Shown one piece after another: positions 1 through 7,956 of a stretch of DNA of 64,000 nucleotides (within the stretch, counting starts at the first letter, position 1; the number at the start of each line of letters is the position of its first letter). The notes beneath the pieces were generated by a model, which ran no database searches, had not been told where the DNA came from, and saw only the letters and a program-made list of their open reading frames with translations. A program made the translations under genes and the position numbers. Origin of the DNA: Actinomycetota bacterium (GTDB taxonomy: Bacteria; Actinomycetota; Thermoleophilia; Solirubrobacterales; 70-9); the NCBI GenBank assembly GCA_018268675.1, contig JAFDWB010000080.1, positions 1 through 64,000 on the forward strand, written 5' to 3'.

Positions 1-180
1 GAGGGGCGTCCTCCTGGCGTCGGCGAGGTACCACTTCGGTGACCGACCCGTGGCGCTCCCGTCGCTCCCCCGCGACCCTTCCTCCTCTCCCCGGACACCC
101 GGCCGTCTCGGCCACGGCCACAGCCCGCCAGGGTCGTGGCCGAGACGGCCCGTCCCTTTCCTTGGGCGCCGGCTTCCCCG
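1..180. repeat. Right-hand part of an F1 composite palindromic element
   Basis: No gene is supported in the first 293 bases. The first ~180 bases align with 13411-13575, including the shared start GAGGGGCGTCCTCCTGGCG, the CGACCCTTCCTCCTCTCCCC stretch and the terminal hairpin. The hairpin spans 101-150: 19-nt arms and a 12-nt loop (ACAGCCCGCCAG), the reverse-complement orientation of the F1 loop. The rest of the element would lie to the left of the window. Positions 181-293 hold the leader of the next gene with no recognisable motif. Confidence 0.75.
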
Positions 181-293
181 CCCCCGGACGCCGCGTCGAC
201 CCGATCGCCCAAATTTCGGCGGCAATCGGTGCAGAAATATGTTCTTTAAACCTGGCGGGTCAAGTGGCAGGCTTCCGTGCCGATAGAGACACG

Positions 294-2588
294 ATGCCGG
301 AGCGCGGTGAGCATAACTGGCCGGGGGACGAGCTCGGCTCCTTCCTCGATCGGTTGGGCCAGGGGGAGGATGAGAGCGGGCGATTGATCGATCGGCTGCC
401 GGTGATCGTCTACGCCTCCGAGCTGGGGGAGAACGGGCGCTGGCGCTATGTCAGCCCGCAGGTCGAGAAGATCCTCGGCTACACGCCGGAGGAGTTCCTC
501 GGCGATCCGTCCCTGTGGGCGCGGCTGGTCTACCCCGAGGACCGCCTGCGGGCGCTGGCGGTGGAAAGTCGCGAACGGCTCGGCGACCGTGACACCCACC
601 CGGTCGAGTACCGGATGTTCACCAAGGCGGGCCGCGTGGTCTGGATGCTCGACGAGGCGGTGCTCGAGGCCGACGCCAACGGCATCCCGGTCTGGCACGG
701 CGTCCTCTACGAAATCAGCGAGCGCAAGAGCGCGGAGATCGACCTGCAGCGCTCGCTCGCCCAGCAGGCGGTGGTCGCGCGCCTCGGCGAACGGGCGCTC
801 AAAAACGGCGACCCGGAGGCGCTGATGCGCGACGCGGTCAGCCTGATCGGCGAACTGGACGGGGTCGAGTTCGCCTGCATCTGGGAGGTCGGCCGCGACG
901 GGCGCCGCCTCAACCTGCGGGCGGGACTCGACGAGAGCGCCCTCGCCTCCGCCCGCCGCATCTCGGCCGGGCGCGACTCGCACGCGGGCGCGGCGCTCGA
1001 CGCCGGCGTGCCGGTGATCGTCGCCGACTGGGCCGCCGAGGAACGCTTCACGATGCCGCCCGCGGTCCGCGCGCTCGGCGCCGTCAGCTCGCTGGCGGTG
1101 GTGATCGACGGCAAGGACCGCCCCTTCGGCGTGCTCGACGTCCACTCCGCCGAGCCGCACCGCTTCGACCCCAAGGACGTGCCGTTCCTGGAAGCCTCGG
1201 CCAACGTCCTCGCCGATGCCTTCGAGCGCCACGCCGCCGACCGGGCGCTCCGGCACCGCGTCCTCCACGATGCCCTCACCGGCCTCCCCAACCGGCTCAG
1301 CTTCGTCGACTCGGTGGACGAAGCGCTCGGCCGCTCCTCCGTCTCCGGCTCGCCGGTCGGGATCCTCTTCCTCGACCTCGACCACTTCAAGCTGATCAAC
1401 GACAGCCTCGGCCACCACGCCGGCGACGCCCTCCTGCGCGCGGTCGCGCCGCGGCTGCGCGCCCACCTGCGCCCCGGCGACATCGTCGCCCGCTTCGGTG
1501 GCGACGAGTTCGGGATCCTGATCGACCGGCTCGCCGACGACGGCGAGGCGATCGCGATCGCCGAGCGGGTCGCCGCCGCCTTCGCCCAGCCCTTCTCGAT
1601 GCAGGGCGTCGACCACTTCGTGAACTCCTCGATCGGGATCGCCGTCGCCCACCCGACCGCGGGCCAGGCGACCAACGCCGAGCTGTTGATCCGCGACGCC
1701 GACGCGGCGATGTACCGGGCCAAGGAGGGCGGCCGCAACCGCACCGTCCTGTTCGACGCCGAGATGCGCGCGACCGCCGCCCGCCGGCTCGAGACCGAAC
1801 GCGAGCTGCGCGGCGCGATCGAGCGCGACGAGCTCGAGCTGCGCTACCAGCCGATCGTCAACCTGCGCACCGGCGAGGTGACCGGGCTCGAGGCGCTGGT
1901 CCGCTGGCGCCACCGCGAGCGCGGCCTGCTGGAGCCGCGCGACTTCGTCTCGATCGCCGAGGACAGCGGCCTGATCGAGCCGATCGGCGTCTGGGTCCAG
2001 GAGCGCGCCGCCCTGCAGGTCCTCGAATGGCACGAGCTGCGGCCCGACGACCGCCCGCTCGACGTCGCCGTCAACCTCTCCGCCCGCCAGGTCGCGCACC
2101 GCGGCCTCGCCGCCGGCGTCGCCGAGGTGATCGCCCGCACGGGCCTCGACCCGGTCCACCTGCGCCTCGAGATCACCGAGACGGTGTTGGTCGAGGAGTC
2201 GGCCTCGGCGATCGCCTCGCTGGAGGCGCTGAACGAGCTCGGCGTCCGCCTCGTGCTCGACGACTTCGGCACCGGCTACTCCTCGCTCGCCTACCTCAAC
2301 CGCTTCCCCTTCCACGCGCTGAAGATCGACCGCTCCTTCGTCGACGCGCTCGGGGTCGAACAGGAGGGGACGGCGATCGTCGAGGCGGTGATCGGGATGG
2401 CCCGCGCGCTCTCGCTCGACGTGATCGCGGAGGGGATCGAGAACGATGTCCAGCTCGCCGAGCTGCGCCGGCTGGAGTGCGACTACGGCCAGGGCCACCT
2501 CTTCCACGAGGCGCTGCGGGCGGAGGAGATCAGCCGGCTGATCACCGCCGGCTCGCTCGACTATTCCGGGATTTCGTCGATCAGGTAG
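294..2588 (+). CDS. PAS-GAF-GGDEF-EAL cyclic-di-GMP turnover protein
   Basis: A 764-aa cytoplasmic signalling protein predicted to make and/or degrade c-di-GMP. Domain order: PAS with PAC tail (about residues 30-150), GAF (about 160-320), GGDEF (about 325-490) and EAL (about 505-760). The cyclase site is an intact GGDEF at residues 402-406, preceded by an RPGD inhibitory site with the usual five-residue spacing. The EAL half keeps EALVRWRH, VNLSARQ, LEITETVL, DDFGTGYSSL, KIDRSFV and AEGIEN, so both activities look possible. No membrane segment is seen; sensing would be by PAS/GAF. The frame is open back to 39, but the upstream part is repeat DNA, so ATG 294 is chosen. Its end overlaps the convergent next gene by 28 bp. 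Confidence 0.9.
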   Translation: MPERGEHNWPGDELGSFLDRLGQGEDESGRLIDRLPVIVYASELGENGRWRYVSPQVEKILGYTPEEFLGDPSLWARLVYPEDRLRALAVESRERLGDRDTHPVEYRMFTKAGRVVWMLDEAVLEADANGIPVWHGVLYEISERKSAEIDLQRSLAQQAVVARLGERALKNGDPEALMRDAVSLIGELDGVEFACIWEVGRDGRRLNLRAGLDESALASARRISAGRDSHAGAALDAGVPVIVADWAAEERFTMPPAVRALGAVSSLAVVIDGKDRPFGVLDVHSAEPHRFDPKDVPFLEASANVLADAFERHAADRALRHRVLHDALTGLPNRLSFVDSVDEALGRSSVSGSPVGILFLDLDHFKLINDSLGHHAGDALLRAVAPRLRAHLRPGDIVARFGGDEFGILIDRLADDGEAIAIAERVAAAFAQPFSMQGVDHFVNSSIGIAVAHPTAGQATNAELLIRDADAAMYRAKEGGRNRTVLFDAEMRATAARRLETERELRGAIERDELELRYQPIVNLRTGEVTGLEALVRWRHRERGLLEPRDFVSIAEDSGLIEPIGVWVQERAALQVLEWHELRPDDRPLDVAVNLSARQVAHRGLAAGVAEVIARTGLDPVHLRLEITETVLVEESASAIASLEALNELGVRLVLDDFGTGYSSLAYLNRFPFHALKIDRSFVDALGVEQEGTAIVEAVIGMARALSLDVIAEGIENDVQLAELRRLECDYGQGHLFHEALRAEEISRLITAGSLDYSGISSIR

Positions 2589-3583
2589 GCGTTGGAGAGC
2601 AGTTCGGAGGCTTTCGGCAGCGCCGAGATCAGTTCTTCGTCACGCATCCAGGCCGCGAATTCTTCCCACTCCTTCGGGTTCATCCAGCCGTACGGCTTGC
2701 CCGGGGTGCGGGCGGAGAGCAGCGGCAGCGTCGCTTTCATCTCCGCCGCGACGAGTTTCGGTTCGAGGCTCGGGTTGGCGGCGAGGATCGCTTCGGTCGC
2801 CGCTTTCGGGTTCTTCACCGCCGCTTCGGTGCCGCGCCGCAGGGCGGTCATGAAGAGCCGGATGCGTTCGCCGTTCGCTTCCAGGGTGGAGCGGCGGGCG
2901 ACGAGGACGAGCTCGTCGTAGGTCGGCACGCCGAGCTGGTCGACCGGGGTGATCACCGGTTCCTTGCCGCGCTGCTGGAGGTCGACGCCCTCGACGTTCG
3001 AGTAGCCGCCGAGCATCGCCTGCGCCGAGCCGCCTGCCAGCGAGGGGATCAGGCCGAAGCCGACGTTGACCAGGTTGACCGAGGAGAACGGCACCTTGGC
3101 CCGCCCGAGGATCGTCTTCATGAAGGCTTCCTGGTAAGGGATGCCGGCGTAGGAGACGGTCTTTCCTTTCAGGTCGGGGACGCTTTTGATCCCCGATTTC
3201 TTCAGCCAGATCAGCGAGGTCAGCGGCTGGTTGACGAGCGCGCCGACGGCGACCACGTCGAGCCCCTGTTCGCGGGCGAGCGCCACCTCGGGCTCGTAGG
3301 TGATCGCCAGTTCGGCGCGGCCGGAGGCGACGTCCTTGAGCGGCGCCGAGGGGTCGGTGGGCGTGTTGATCGCCACTTCCAGCCCCGCTTCCTTGAAGAA
3401 CCCTTCTTTTTCCGCCATGTAGATCCCGGCGTGGTCGGGGTTGGGATAGAAGTCGAGGTCGAGCGTCAGCTTTTCCGGTTCGCCCTTCAGGTTCTCCGAC
3501 TTGGAGCCGCAGGCGGCGAGGCCGAGGCCGACGATCAGCAGGGCGAGGGCGACGACGGTCGCCCGGGCGGCGGTGGGCTTCAT
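2561..3583 (-). CDS. ABC transporter substrate-binding lipoprotein, ThiY/SsuA-like (NMT1 family)
   Basis: A 340-aa lipoprotein receptor for an ABC importer. It has an N-terminal signal with lipobox LAAC, followed by an NMT1/THI5-type periplasmic-binding fold. The segment LDFYPNPDHAGIYMAEKEGF resembles the start of pyrimidine-precursor (ThiY) receptors, so a thiamine pyrimidine or related heterocycle is the best guess; an alkanesulfonate is the alternative. It is the last gene of a three-gene minus-strand operon, 10 bp after the permease. Most of its Glu codons are GAA, unlike cytoplasmic neighbours. I saw no thiamine-pyrophosphate riboswitch upstream of the operon. Confidence 0.82.
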   Translation of the reverse strand: MKPTAARATVVALALLIVGLGLAACGSKSENLKGEPEKLTLDLDFYPNPDHAGIYMAEKEGFFKEAGLEVAINTPTDPSAPLKDVASGRAELAITYEPEVALAREQGLDVVAVGALVNQPLTSLIWLKKSGIKSVPDLKGKTVSYAGIPYQEAFMKTILGRAKVPFSSVNLVNVGFGLIPSLAGGSAQAMLGGYSNVEGVDLQQRGKEPVITPVDQLGVPTYDELVLVARRSTLEANGERIRLFMTALRRGTEAAVKNPKAATEAILAANPSLEPKLVAAEMKATLPLLSARTPGKPYGWMNPKEWEEFAAWMRDEELISALPKASELLSNAYLIDEIPE

Positions 3584-3593
3584 CCCCTGCTTT

Positions 3594-4361
3594 CTACCGC
3601 CAAGTGACGACGAGGCGCTGCGCGAGGGTGGTCAGACCGACCAACACCACCCCGATCAGGGCCAGGATCGCGGCCGAGGCGAAGACCCGCGCCTCGTGGA
3701 AATTGTTGTTGTCTTCGACGATCAGCCGCATCAGGCCTGAGTTCGAGCCCGCCAGCTCGGCGAAGAGGGCGACGATCGGGGCGATCGCGACGGCGACTTT
3801 GGCGCCGCTGAAGAAGCTCGGCAGCGCGGTCGGGGCTTCGACCCGGCGGAAGATCGCCCAGCGCGAGGCGTCGAGCGTGCGCATCATCTTCACCGCCTCG
3901 GGGTCCACCGAGCGGAGGCCGTCGAGGGTCGTGACCGTGATCGGGAAGAAGCAGGCGAGGGCGACGATGATCACCTTCGGGCCGATCCCGTAGCCGAACC
4001 AGATCACCAGGATCGGCGCGATCACCACCACCGGCACCGCCTGCAGGGCGACGGTGAGCGGGTAGACGGTGTCGCGGAGGAGGCGGGAGAAGCGCATCAG
4101 GGTCGCCAGCGCGATGCCGACGAGGATCCCGACCGCGAGCCCGAGCAGGATCTCGCGCAGCGTCACCCAGGCGTTTTCCGCCAGCAGCGCGCGGCTGCTC
4201 CAGAGCGCGTCGGCGACTTCGGCGGGGGAGGGGACGAGGAACGGTTCGACGCTCAGCGCTGCGGCGATCGCCCCGTTCGCGGCGGCGATCTGCCAGGCAC
4301 CGACCAGGGCGGCGACCAGGGCGACGGGGAGGAGGACGCGGAGCACGGCGCGGGAGCTCAT
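3594..4361 (-). CDS. ABC transporter permease, SsuC/ThiX-like (BPD_transp_1)
   Basis: A 255-aa inner-membrane permease with about six transmembrane segments. The start ATG at 4361 overlaps the stop of the ATPase gene (ATGA, 4358-4361), indicating translational coupling. The EAA-like loop is seen as DGLRSVDPEAVKMMRTLDAS followed by PTALPSFFSGAKVA, typical of the nitrate/sulfonate/taurine/pyrimidine permease family. It should form the channel for the adjacent ThiY-like receptor and be energised by the upstream ATPase. Confidence 0.87.
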   Translation of the reverse strand: MSSRAVLRVLLPVALVAALVGAWQIAAANGAIAAALSVEPFLVPSPAEVADALWSSRALLAENAWVTLREILLGLAVGILVGIALATLMRFSRLLRDTVYPLTVALQAVPVVVIAPILVIWFGYGIGPKVIIVALACFFPITVTTLDGLRSVDPEAVKMMRTLDASRWAIFRRVEAPTALPSFFSGAKVAVAIAPIVALFAELAGSNSGLMRLIVEDNNNFHEARVFASAAILALIGVVLVGLTTLAQRLVVTWR

Positions 4362-5133
4362 CGGGGCGCCTCCGCGCTCGTCCCTCGCGCTCCCTCGTGG
4401 AGCGCTCGCAGGGCGGCCTCGCGGGTGGCGACGAAGGCGGGGTCGGTGACGGCGCCGTCGCGGTCGTCGGCGCGCGGGTCGGGCGCCCGCAGCTCCTTCA
4501 CGATCCGGCCCGGGCGGGCGGAGAGGACCACGGTGCGGTCGGCGAGGTAGAGCGCCTCCTCGATGTCGTGGCTGACCAGCAGGACGGTGCGGGACTCGGC
4601 GCGGAGCGCGCCCGCCAGCCACTGCTGCATCTCGGCGCGGGTGATCGCGTCGAGCGCGGCGAAGGGCTCGTCGAGGGCGAGGACCGGCTTGCCGGCGACG
4701 AGGGTGCGCAGGAAGGCGACCCGCTGGCGCATGCCGCCGGAGAGCTCCTGCGGCGCGCCCCCTCGAAGCCCGAGAGGCCGAAGCGCTCGAAGAGCGCCCC
4801 CGCCTGGCGCCGCGCGTCCGCCCGCGCCGCGCCACGGTTGCGGAGCGCCAGTGCCGCGTTGTCGAGTGCCGAGAACCAGGGGAGGAGGAGGTCGCGCTGA
4901 GGCATGTAGGCGCAGTGGGCGAGTCGCCCCGCCGCGTCGGTCGCGCCGCCCACCGCGACCTCGCCGGCGGTCGGCTCGCGCAGCCCGCAGACGATCTCCA
5001 GCAGCGTCGACTTGCCGCATCCCGAGGGGCCGACCAGCGCCACCGCCTCGCCGTCGCCGACCTCGAGGTCGATGCCTCCCAGCGAGCGCAGGTCGCCGTA
5101 GGAGTGGGAGAGGCCTCGCGCCACGACGCTCAC
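4358..5133 (-). pseudogene. ABC transporter ATPase (SsuB/ThiZ-like), split by a frameshift
   Basis: The two halves of one ATPase lie in different frames. Frame 1 (from 5133) carries GLSHSYGDLRSLGGIDLEV, Walker A GPSGCGKST and the Q-loop region YMPQRDLLLPW. Frame 2 carries the signature LSGGMRQRV, Walker B VLALDEPF and H-loop SHD. The switch falls at a run of five C on the plus strand (4758-4762). One extra base there would restore EGGAPQELSGG and a protein of about 258 aa. This is either a sequencing or assembly indel in a homopolymer or a real inactivating mutation. GTG 5133 is chosen as start because AAAGGA sits 7 bp upstream; GTG 5151 is an alternative. It is the first gene of the importer operon. 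Confidence 0.8.
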
Positions 5134-5158
5134 GCTGTTATCCTTTCGCACCCCGCAC

Positions 5159-5188
5159 TCTCGACCTAAAAAGTCGAGAAAGTCGAGA
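5159..5188. promoter_or_regulatory. Inverted repeat in the divergent ABC operon / TauE promoter region
   Basis: In the 90-bp gap between the divergently transcribed ABC operon and the TauE gene there is a 7-bp inverted repeat TCTCGAC-CTAAAAA-GTCGAGA (5159-5179). A second GTCGAGA follows at 5182-5188. An operator for a regulator is possible, but none is identified; the element could also be a chance AT-rich hairpin. Confidence 0.3.
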
Positions 5189-5223
5189 ACCGGTGCGGAG
5201 CCCGTAGGCAACCCACAGGATCA

Positions 5224-6150
5224 ATGGACCCGGCAATCGTCCTCTTCGGACTCTGTATCGGCGTACTCGTCGGGATGACGGGCATGGGCGGTGGATCGCT
5301 GATGACCCCGCTGCTGATCCTGATCTTCGGCACCTCGCCGACGACCGCGATCGGCACCGACATCGTCTACTCGGCGATCACCAAGATGGTCGGCAGCTGG
5401 CGCCACCTGAAGCTGGGGACGGTGAACCTGGAGCTGGTCAAGTGGCTGTCGATGGGCAGCGTGCCGGCCGCGGTGGCGGGCGTGGCGCTGGTCTCGGTGC
5501 TCGAGCAGCACGTCTCCGAAGAACGCCTCAACTCGCTGGTGTACGCGGTGCTCGGTGGCACCCTGCTGATGGTCGGCGTGGTGACCCTGACCCGGGCGCT
5601 GATCCTGCGCGGGCTGATCGACGAGCGCGAGCGCTTCGAGGTGGAGACCCGCCACAAGGTCGCCGCGGTCGTGATCGGCGCCACCACCGGGTTCGTGATC
5701 GGGATCACCTCGGCGGGCTCGGGCACGGTGATCGCGATCCTCCTGATCGCCGTCTACCGGCTGGCGCCGAAGCGGGTCGTCGGCACCGACATCGTCCACG
5801 CCGCGGTCCTGCTGGCCGCCGCCGGGGTCGCCCACATCGTCGCCGGGAACGTCGACTTCGGCCTCGCCGGGAACATCCTGGTCGGCTCGATCCCCGGCGT
5901 GATCATCGGCGCCGCGCTCTCCGACCGCGCCCCGCAGGGCTTCATCCGCATCGCCCTCGGCATCGTGCTGATGGCCTCCGGCATCGTCACGATCCAGAAG
6001 GGCGACACGACGGTCTGGCCGATCGCCGCGGCCGTCGCCGCGGTTCTCCTGGCCGGTGTCCTCTACGCCCCGCATTACATGAACAGGCGCTATCGCCGGG
6101 AGAAAGAGCGGGCGGCGGCGGCGAGCCAGGCGTCCCAATCCGCCGCCTGA
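5224..6150 (+). CDS. TauE/SafE family sulfite/sulfonate exporter-like permease
   Basis: A 308-aa polytopic membrane protein made of two related halves. Each half carries the family's GTD motif, TTAIGTDIVYSA and RVVGTDIVHAA, and the N-terminal GMTGMGGGSLMTP loop is typical of TauE/SafE (DUF81). The members known by experiment move sulfite, sulfoacetate or other organosulfur anions; the substrate here is not shown by sequence. A short basic tail ends the protein. The Rrf2 regulator 38 bp downstream on the same strand suggests control by sulfur or cysteine status. Confidence 0.85.
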   Translation: MDPAIVLFGLCIGVLVGMTGMGGGSLMTPLLILIFGTSPTTAIGTDIVYSAITKMVGSWRHLKLGTVNLELVKWLSMGSVPAAVAGVALVSVLEQHVSEERLNSLVYAVLGGTLLMVGVVTLTRALILRGLIDERERFEVETRHKVAAVVIGATTGFVIGITSAGSGTVIAILLIAVYRLAPKRVVGTDIVHAAVLLAAAGVAHIVAGNVDFGLAGNILVGSIPGVIIGAALSDRAPQGFIRIALGIVLMASGIVTIQKGDTTVWPIAAAVAAVLLAGVLYAPHYMNRRYRREKERAAAASQASQSAA

Positions 6151-6188
6151 CCTGCGCCTGCGCCCGGCCGGTTGTTTTAATTCGTCAC

Positions 6189-6647
6189 ATGCGTGTCTCA
6201 GCCAAGGCCGATTACGCCGTCCGCGCCGCCGTCGAGCTGGCCGCCGCCGGGGAAGGCGAGCCGGTCAAGGGCGAGCGCCTCGCGAGCTCCCAGGACATCC
6301 CGCTCCAGTTCCTCGAGCACATCCTGCTCGAGCTGAAGCACCAGGGGCTCGTGCGTGCCCGGCGCGGCGCCAAGGGCGGCTACTGGCTCGCCCGGCCCGC
6401 CGGCGAGGTGACCGTCGCCGATGTCGTCCGCGCGGTCGAGGGCCCGATCGCGAACGTCCAGTCGATGCCCCCGGAGACGATCGAATACGCGGGCAATGCC
6501 GAAAGCCTCCGCGACGTCTGGATCGCCGTCCGGGCCAACATCCGCTCCGTCCTCGAGGAGGTCACCCTGGCCGACCTCGTCGCCGGCGAGCTCCCCAGCT
6601 CCGTCGCCGCCCTCGCCGCCGAGCCCGACGCCTGGGCCGCGCGGTAG
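6189..6647 (+). CDS. Rrf2 family transcriptional regulator (CymR-like, cysteine-free)
   Basis: A 152-aa winged-helix DNA-binding protein. The N-terminus MRVSAKADYAVRAAVELA and the wing RRGAKGGYWLARP are hallmarks of Rrf2. The C-terminal half has the family's YAGNAESLRDVW and VTLADLV segments. No cysteine is present anywhere, so it cannot ligate an Fe-S cluster as IscR or NsrR do. This fits the CymR-type regulators of cysteine metabolism better. Its position directly after a TauE-like exporter and near sulfotransferase and sulfatase genes supports a sulfur role (inference). Confidence 0.85.
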   Translation: MRVSAKADYAVRAAVELAAAGEGEPVKGERLASSQDIPLQFLEHILLELKHQGLVRARRGAKGGYWLARPAGEVTVADVVRAVEGPIANVQSMPPETIEYAGNAESLRDVWIAVRANIRSVLEEVTLADLVAGELPSSVAALAAEPDAWAAR

Positions 6648-6677
6648 GCGGGGCCTGGGGGCGGCTGCCGCCCGGGC

Positions 6678-6730
6678 GGCGCGGCCATCCCCCTCACGCT
6701 TCGGCTGGTTATGAGGGCGATGGCCGCGCC
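6678..6730. terminator. Strong hairpin after the Rrf2 gene
   Basis: A 19-bp stem with one mismatch (6678-6696 with 6712-6730) closes a 15-nt loop, 31 bp after the rrf2 stop. The stem reads GGCGCGGCCATCCCCCTCA. No T-run follows, so an intrinsic terminator in the classical sense is uncertain. It sits in a 324-bp gap between convergent genes. Confidence 0.5.
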
Positions 6731-6828
6731 TTGGCCCGCGCCGGCCCGGCGCCGCCGTCAGAGAGACGCCACGGGACGGCGCGCCTTCCGCCGAGAACTG
6801 CGCATGTCCCGCGAGACTTCCCCATGCC

Positions 6829-6924
6829 CCGATGTTGATGGGCCCAGAGCGCGTAGCAGGGCCGGGTTCGTCCTGTGCCGTTTGGTGAGTTGTGTGCGCC
6901 CAGGGCACCCTCAACTCGCAAACG
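6829..6924. repeat. F2 half-element followed by an F3 palindrome
   Basis: Positions 6829-6846 match the flank and one arm (GATGTTGATGGGCC) of the F2 palindrome seen complete at 46122-46170, but the second arm is missing. At 6879-6924 there is an F3 hairpin: CGTTTGGTGAGTTG pairs with CAACTCGCAAACG around a GC-rich loop. The same GTTTGGTGAGTTGTGTGCGCC string occurs inverted at 46034-46078. The gap is convergent (rrf2 plus, sulfotransferase minus). The rest of 6648-6971 shows nothing gene-like. Confidence 0.65.
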
Positions 6925-6971
6925 ACGCGGGGGCCTGTGCCCTCTTCGTCACCGGCAGCTGGTTGCTGCGG

Positions 6972-7877
6972 CTACCTGGCCGCGGGCACGGGGACGAGGT
7001 CGAACTCGGTGCCGAGGCGGAGCTCGGAGTAGCGCTTGGTCCAGTCGTCGTTGACGCTGTCGGACTGTTTCTTCATCCGCGGCTTGAAGCTCAGGTCGGG
7101 GGGCGGGGAGAGGTCGAGGCGGTCGAGCAGGTTCAGGGTCGAGGTCTCGTAGTCGGCGGCGAAGTTCTCATAGAGGACGAGGATCGGCTTGATCCCGGAG
7201 TGCTCGAAGAAGGCGTCCCAGGCCGCCTCCTCGGTGATGAGCTGGGCGAGCAGGTGGTCGATCGCCCGGTAGTGAAAGCGGAGCGCGGGGCGGTGCTCCT
7301 CGATGAAGGTGCGATAGGGGGGAGTGCCGTCGTCCTCGACCGAGACCGCGTTGGAGCTCGCCTGGTCCTCGCGCCAGGTCGCCGTCTGCACCGCCTTCCA
7401 GAGCGAGACCGCCTGGCGCACCTTGTTGGCGCGGACGACGCGGACGAAGGTGAGGTCGGGGAAGACGGCCGGGAGGAGCTCGGCGAGCGGCAGATCGCGA
7501 TAGGCCGGGATGTTGCGGACGAGGCTGACGAAGTCGCCGAAGTACCCCCACATCAGCTTTGCGCCGAAGACCCCGTTCGGCGTCGTCCCCGCCTCGAAGG
7601 TCCACTCGAGATAACGGTCGTAGGCGGCGCGGCTCCAGAGCGGCGAGCGCGGCGCGAGCTCGGAGCCGACCGAACGCTCGCCGAGATGGTCGCGGATCGA
7701 CTGGTCCTCGACGCCGAGGAAGTATTCCTCCGGACGCCGCGGCCGGCCGGAGTGGCGGAGCGCCTCGTAGTACTCCTCGGGGCGCCCGGCGACGCCGGTT
7801 TCACCGAGCGCGTGACAGACGAGGGTGGAGCCGCTTCGCGGGGTGGCGCAGACGATGTAGGAGCGCTCCGGCTTCAT
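6972..7877 (-). CDS. Stf0-type sulfotransferase
   Basis: A 301-aa cytoplasmic protein predicted to move a sulfuryl group from PAPS to an acceptor. The N-terminal YIVCATPRSGSTLVCHAL is the 5'-phosphosulfate-binding loop, and RVVRANKVRQAVSLW corresponds to the 3'-phosphate-binding region. Length and pattern (GVFGAKLMWGYF, VLYENFAADYE) fit the Stf0 family, known in mycobacteria for trehalose 2-sulfation. The acceptor is unknown here. The gene is divergent from a sulfatase, so the pair may add and remove sulfate on related molecules (inference). Confidence 0.85.
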   Translation of the reverse strand: MKPERSYIVCATPRSGSTLVCHALGETGVAGRPEEYYEALRHSGRPRRPEEYFLGVEDQSIRDHLGERSVGSELAPRSPLWSRAAYDRYLEWTFEAGTTPNGVFGAKLMWGYFGDFVSLVRNIPAYRDLPLAELLPAVFPDLTFVRVVRANKVRQAVSLWKAVQTATWREDQASSNAVSVEDDGTPPYRTFIEEHRPALRFHYRAIDHLLAQLITEEAAWDAFFEHSGIKPILVLYENFAADYETSTLNLLDRLDLSPPPDLSFKPRMKKQSDSVNDDWTKRYSELRLGTEFDLVPVPAAR

Positions 7878-7956
7878 TGCTGAGTAAGTTAATCAACAAA
7901 CATCCAGAAACATTGTTACGCTCGAAGTCCGACCCAGTACCCGATCTCACGCAATC

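Noticed and set aside
39-293. N-terminal extension of the GGDEF-EAL protein from position 39
   Set aside because: This stretch is repeat DNA of the F1 element and encodes Pro/Arg-rich sequence unlike a domain; ATG 294 fits the PAS start.
246-2507. Long open frame antisense to the GGDEF-EAL gene (and similar long frames opposite typA, ftsH, folP, recD2 and amt)
   Set aside because: High G+C leaves few stop codons on the other strand. These frames have low-complexity, Arg/Asp/Val-rich translations and no recognisable domain.
5134-5223. Thiamine-pyrophosphate riboswitch upstream of the ThiY-like importer
   Set aside because: No CUGAGA or ACCUGAUC-type conserved segments are present in the leader.
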